A stretch of 13,682 bases of DNA, from the NCBI GenBank assembly GCA_903829855.1, contig CAIKRN010000019.1:1-13682 (forward strand), read 5' to 3'. Of this stretch, positions 12,954 through 13,682 are shown piece by piece. The notes below the pieces were generated by a model that saw only the letters and a program-made list of their open reading frames with translations, ran no database searches and was not told the DNA's origin. Both the position numbers and the translations under genes were made by a program. Source of the DNA: an uncultured Opitutia bacterium (lineage in GTDB: Bacteria; Verrucomicrobiota; Verrucomicrobiia; Opitutales; UBA953). How positions within the stretch are numbered: position 1 is the first letter of the stretch; each line of letters begins with the position of its first letter.

Positions 12954-13037
12954 CTCGATTATCACCTCACCTTTGCACGTTTGTACAGGCGCCCAAGGCG
13001 CCGATTTGCAGCTTTGCACCTGCATCTGCCGCCTGGT

Positions 13038-13676
13038 TCAGACCACGCCCGGCAACTGATCCAGTGACATCACAAACGCATCCGCGCCGGCTTTGACCTT
13101 GGGGCGGACGACGTAGCGGCCGAAGCCGATGACTTTGTCCGCGTCGCCTTTGACTTCTAGATCGCTGGCGCCGTCGCCCACCATCACGACGACCTGGGCC
13201 TTGAAGTCGGCACGCAGGCGGCGGGCGATCATATTCTTACCCTTGGAGCGAGCGGTGGGGCAGTTCTCGTCAAAGCCGGCGTACGAGCCGTCTTCATTGA
13301 ATTTGAGTACCACGGCTTCGACGCGGGCGATGCCGAGGAATTGGGCGAGTGGCTTGATGGCTTGGGTGAACCCGCCGCTGACGATGGCGATGTGCCAGCC
13401 GGCTGCCCGGAGTTGGGCGATGGCCTCGACGGCGGTGGGCTCGACGGTCGCGATGTACTTAGCCCCAATCGCTTCGAGTTCCGCGAGGGTTGGCTTAATC
13501 ATCTCCAGGCGCTTGGCGAAAATATCCTCCATGGGCGTGCCACCGTTCATCGCCGCATTGGTCATCTCCTCAACGGCCTTGAAGACCTTCGGCCCGCGCA
13601 GGCGGCCCAACTCATCGATCCCCTCGATGGCCGAGAGCGTTGAGTCGCAGTCGAAGAGCAGGAGCTTGTTGAGCAC
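13038..13676 (-). CDS. serB: Phosphoserine phosphatase-type HAD hydrolase
   Basis: The visible product is 212 residues with all HAD motifs: motif I 'FDCDSTLS' (Asp9 nucleophile, Asp11), motif II 'IVSGGF' (Ser100), Lys145 in 'RSKGKN', and motif III 'VGDGASDLE' (Asp168, Asp172). The cap residues 'SAIEGIDELGR' (15-25), with the Glu expected to contact substrate serine, point to SerB, which makes serine from O-phosphoserine as the last step of serine synthesis. The length equals that of short SerB proteins without an ACT domain. The start is taken at GTG 13674-13676, but the frame stays open for the last 6 bp of the window, so an earlier start cannot be excluded. Another small-molecule HAD phosphatase is possible. 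No ser gene is adjacent. Confidence 0.85.
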   Translation of the reverse strand: MLNKLLLFDCDSTLSAIEGIDELGRLRGPKVFKAVEEMTNAAMNGGTPMEDIFAKRLEMIKPTLAELEAIGAKYIATVEPTAVEAIAQLRAAGWHIAIVSGGFTQAIKPLAQFLGIARVEAVVLKFNEDGSYAGFDENCPTARSKGKNMIARRLRADFKAQVVVMVGDGASDLEVKGDADKVIGFGRYVVRPKVKAGADAFVMSLDQLPGVV

Positions 13677-13682
13677 GTGGGA

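Larger units (their letters stand above)
12812..12978. repeat. Large inverted repeat enclosing REP elements F and G (BIME-like)
   Basis: GTGCAAAGGTG (12812-12822) and CACCTTTGCAC (12968-12978) are perfect 11-bp inverted ends. Just inside each end is a REP-like palindrome (F and G) pointing toward the other, and each is followed by the same GTTCG tail. The roughly 55-bp outer halves are therefore imperfect inverted copies. The centre (12864-12922) is unlike either half. Confidence 0.75.
12665..13037. other. Repeat-rich spacer between ThuA-like gene and serB
   Basis: The full gap between the genes is 408 bp (12630-13037) and no gene is visible in it. Short frames here lack coding character. 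It contains a heptamer array (12681-12708), REP-like elements E, F and G, a 7-bp inverted repeat GCACCGC / GCGGTGC (12785-12791, 12809-12815), an 11-bp inverted repeat enclosing F and G (12812-12822, 12968-12978), and a GGCGCC-CAA-GGCGCC hairpin (12988-13002). TTTGCACC recurs near 13013-13020. No clear T-run terminator for serB is seen. Confidence 0.7.

Noticed and set aside
12988..13002. Terminator for serB (GGCGCC hairpin)
   Set aside because: The stem is perfect but it is not followed by a T-run on the minus strand, so I list it only as part of the spacer.

Overview
The window looks like ordinary chromosomal DNA of a high-G+C Gram-negative-type bacterium, most likely a member of Verrucomicrobiota (Opitutae-like). 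That placement is an inference from a ThuA-like secreted protein, a dihydroorotase with the 'DDQVHFREPG' motif, several starts without a Shine-Dalgarno sequence, and intergenic spaces full of GTAG-headed palindromes. No single marker proves it.

Layout. Positions 1-4185 (+) are one tight operon: the 3' end of pheT, then gatC, gatA, gatB and a small multi-pass membrane protein distantly like Mpv17/PMP22. The last two junctions are 4-bp ATGA overlaps, and the earlier gaps are 5 and 3 bp. Positions 4255-6513 (+) are priA, starting at GTG. A small unknown gene (6523-6873, -) converges on priA. An AT-rich spacer follows, then a tRNA-Val(CAC) with encoded CCA on the minus strand (7080-7156) and an A-type Fe-S carrier (7278-7646, +). 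Positions 7805-8947 (-) are tgt and 9254-10600 (-) are dihydroorotase. Upstream of the latter is an unrecognised 166-aa gene (10656-11156, -), divergent from an SRPBCC-fold protein (11276-11797, +). The SRPBCC gene converges with a secreted ThuA-like protein (11805-12629, -). The window ends with a SerB-type phosphatase (13038-13676, -).

How the genes relate. The first operon serves aminoacyl-tRNA supply: Phe charging, and GatCAB transamidation of misacylated Glu-tRNA(Gln) and/or Asp-tRNA(Asn). tgt (queuosine) and the tRNA gene are also translation-related. The remaining genes are unlinked housekeeping or unknown functions (replication restart, Fe-S assembly, pyrimidine and serine metabolism).

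The most notable content is intergenic. Seven REP-like palindromes share one design: a GTAG head (GCAG in one), a roughly 9-bp hairpin arm and a 2-4 nt loop. They lie in three spacers (7647-7804, 8948-9253, 12630-13037), partly as inverted BIME-like pairs. The same spacers also carry AGCGGTT-type heptamer tandem arrays, and one holds a degenerate 12-bp tandem repeat. Tgt also lacks two of its four usual zinc-binding cysteines.
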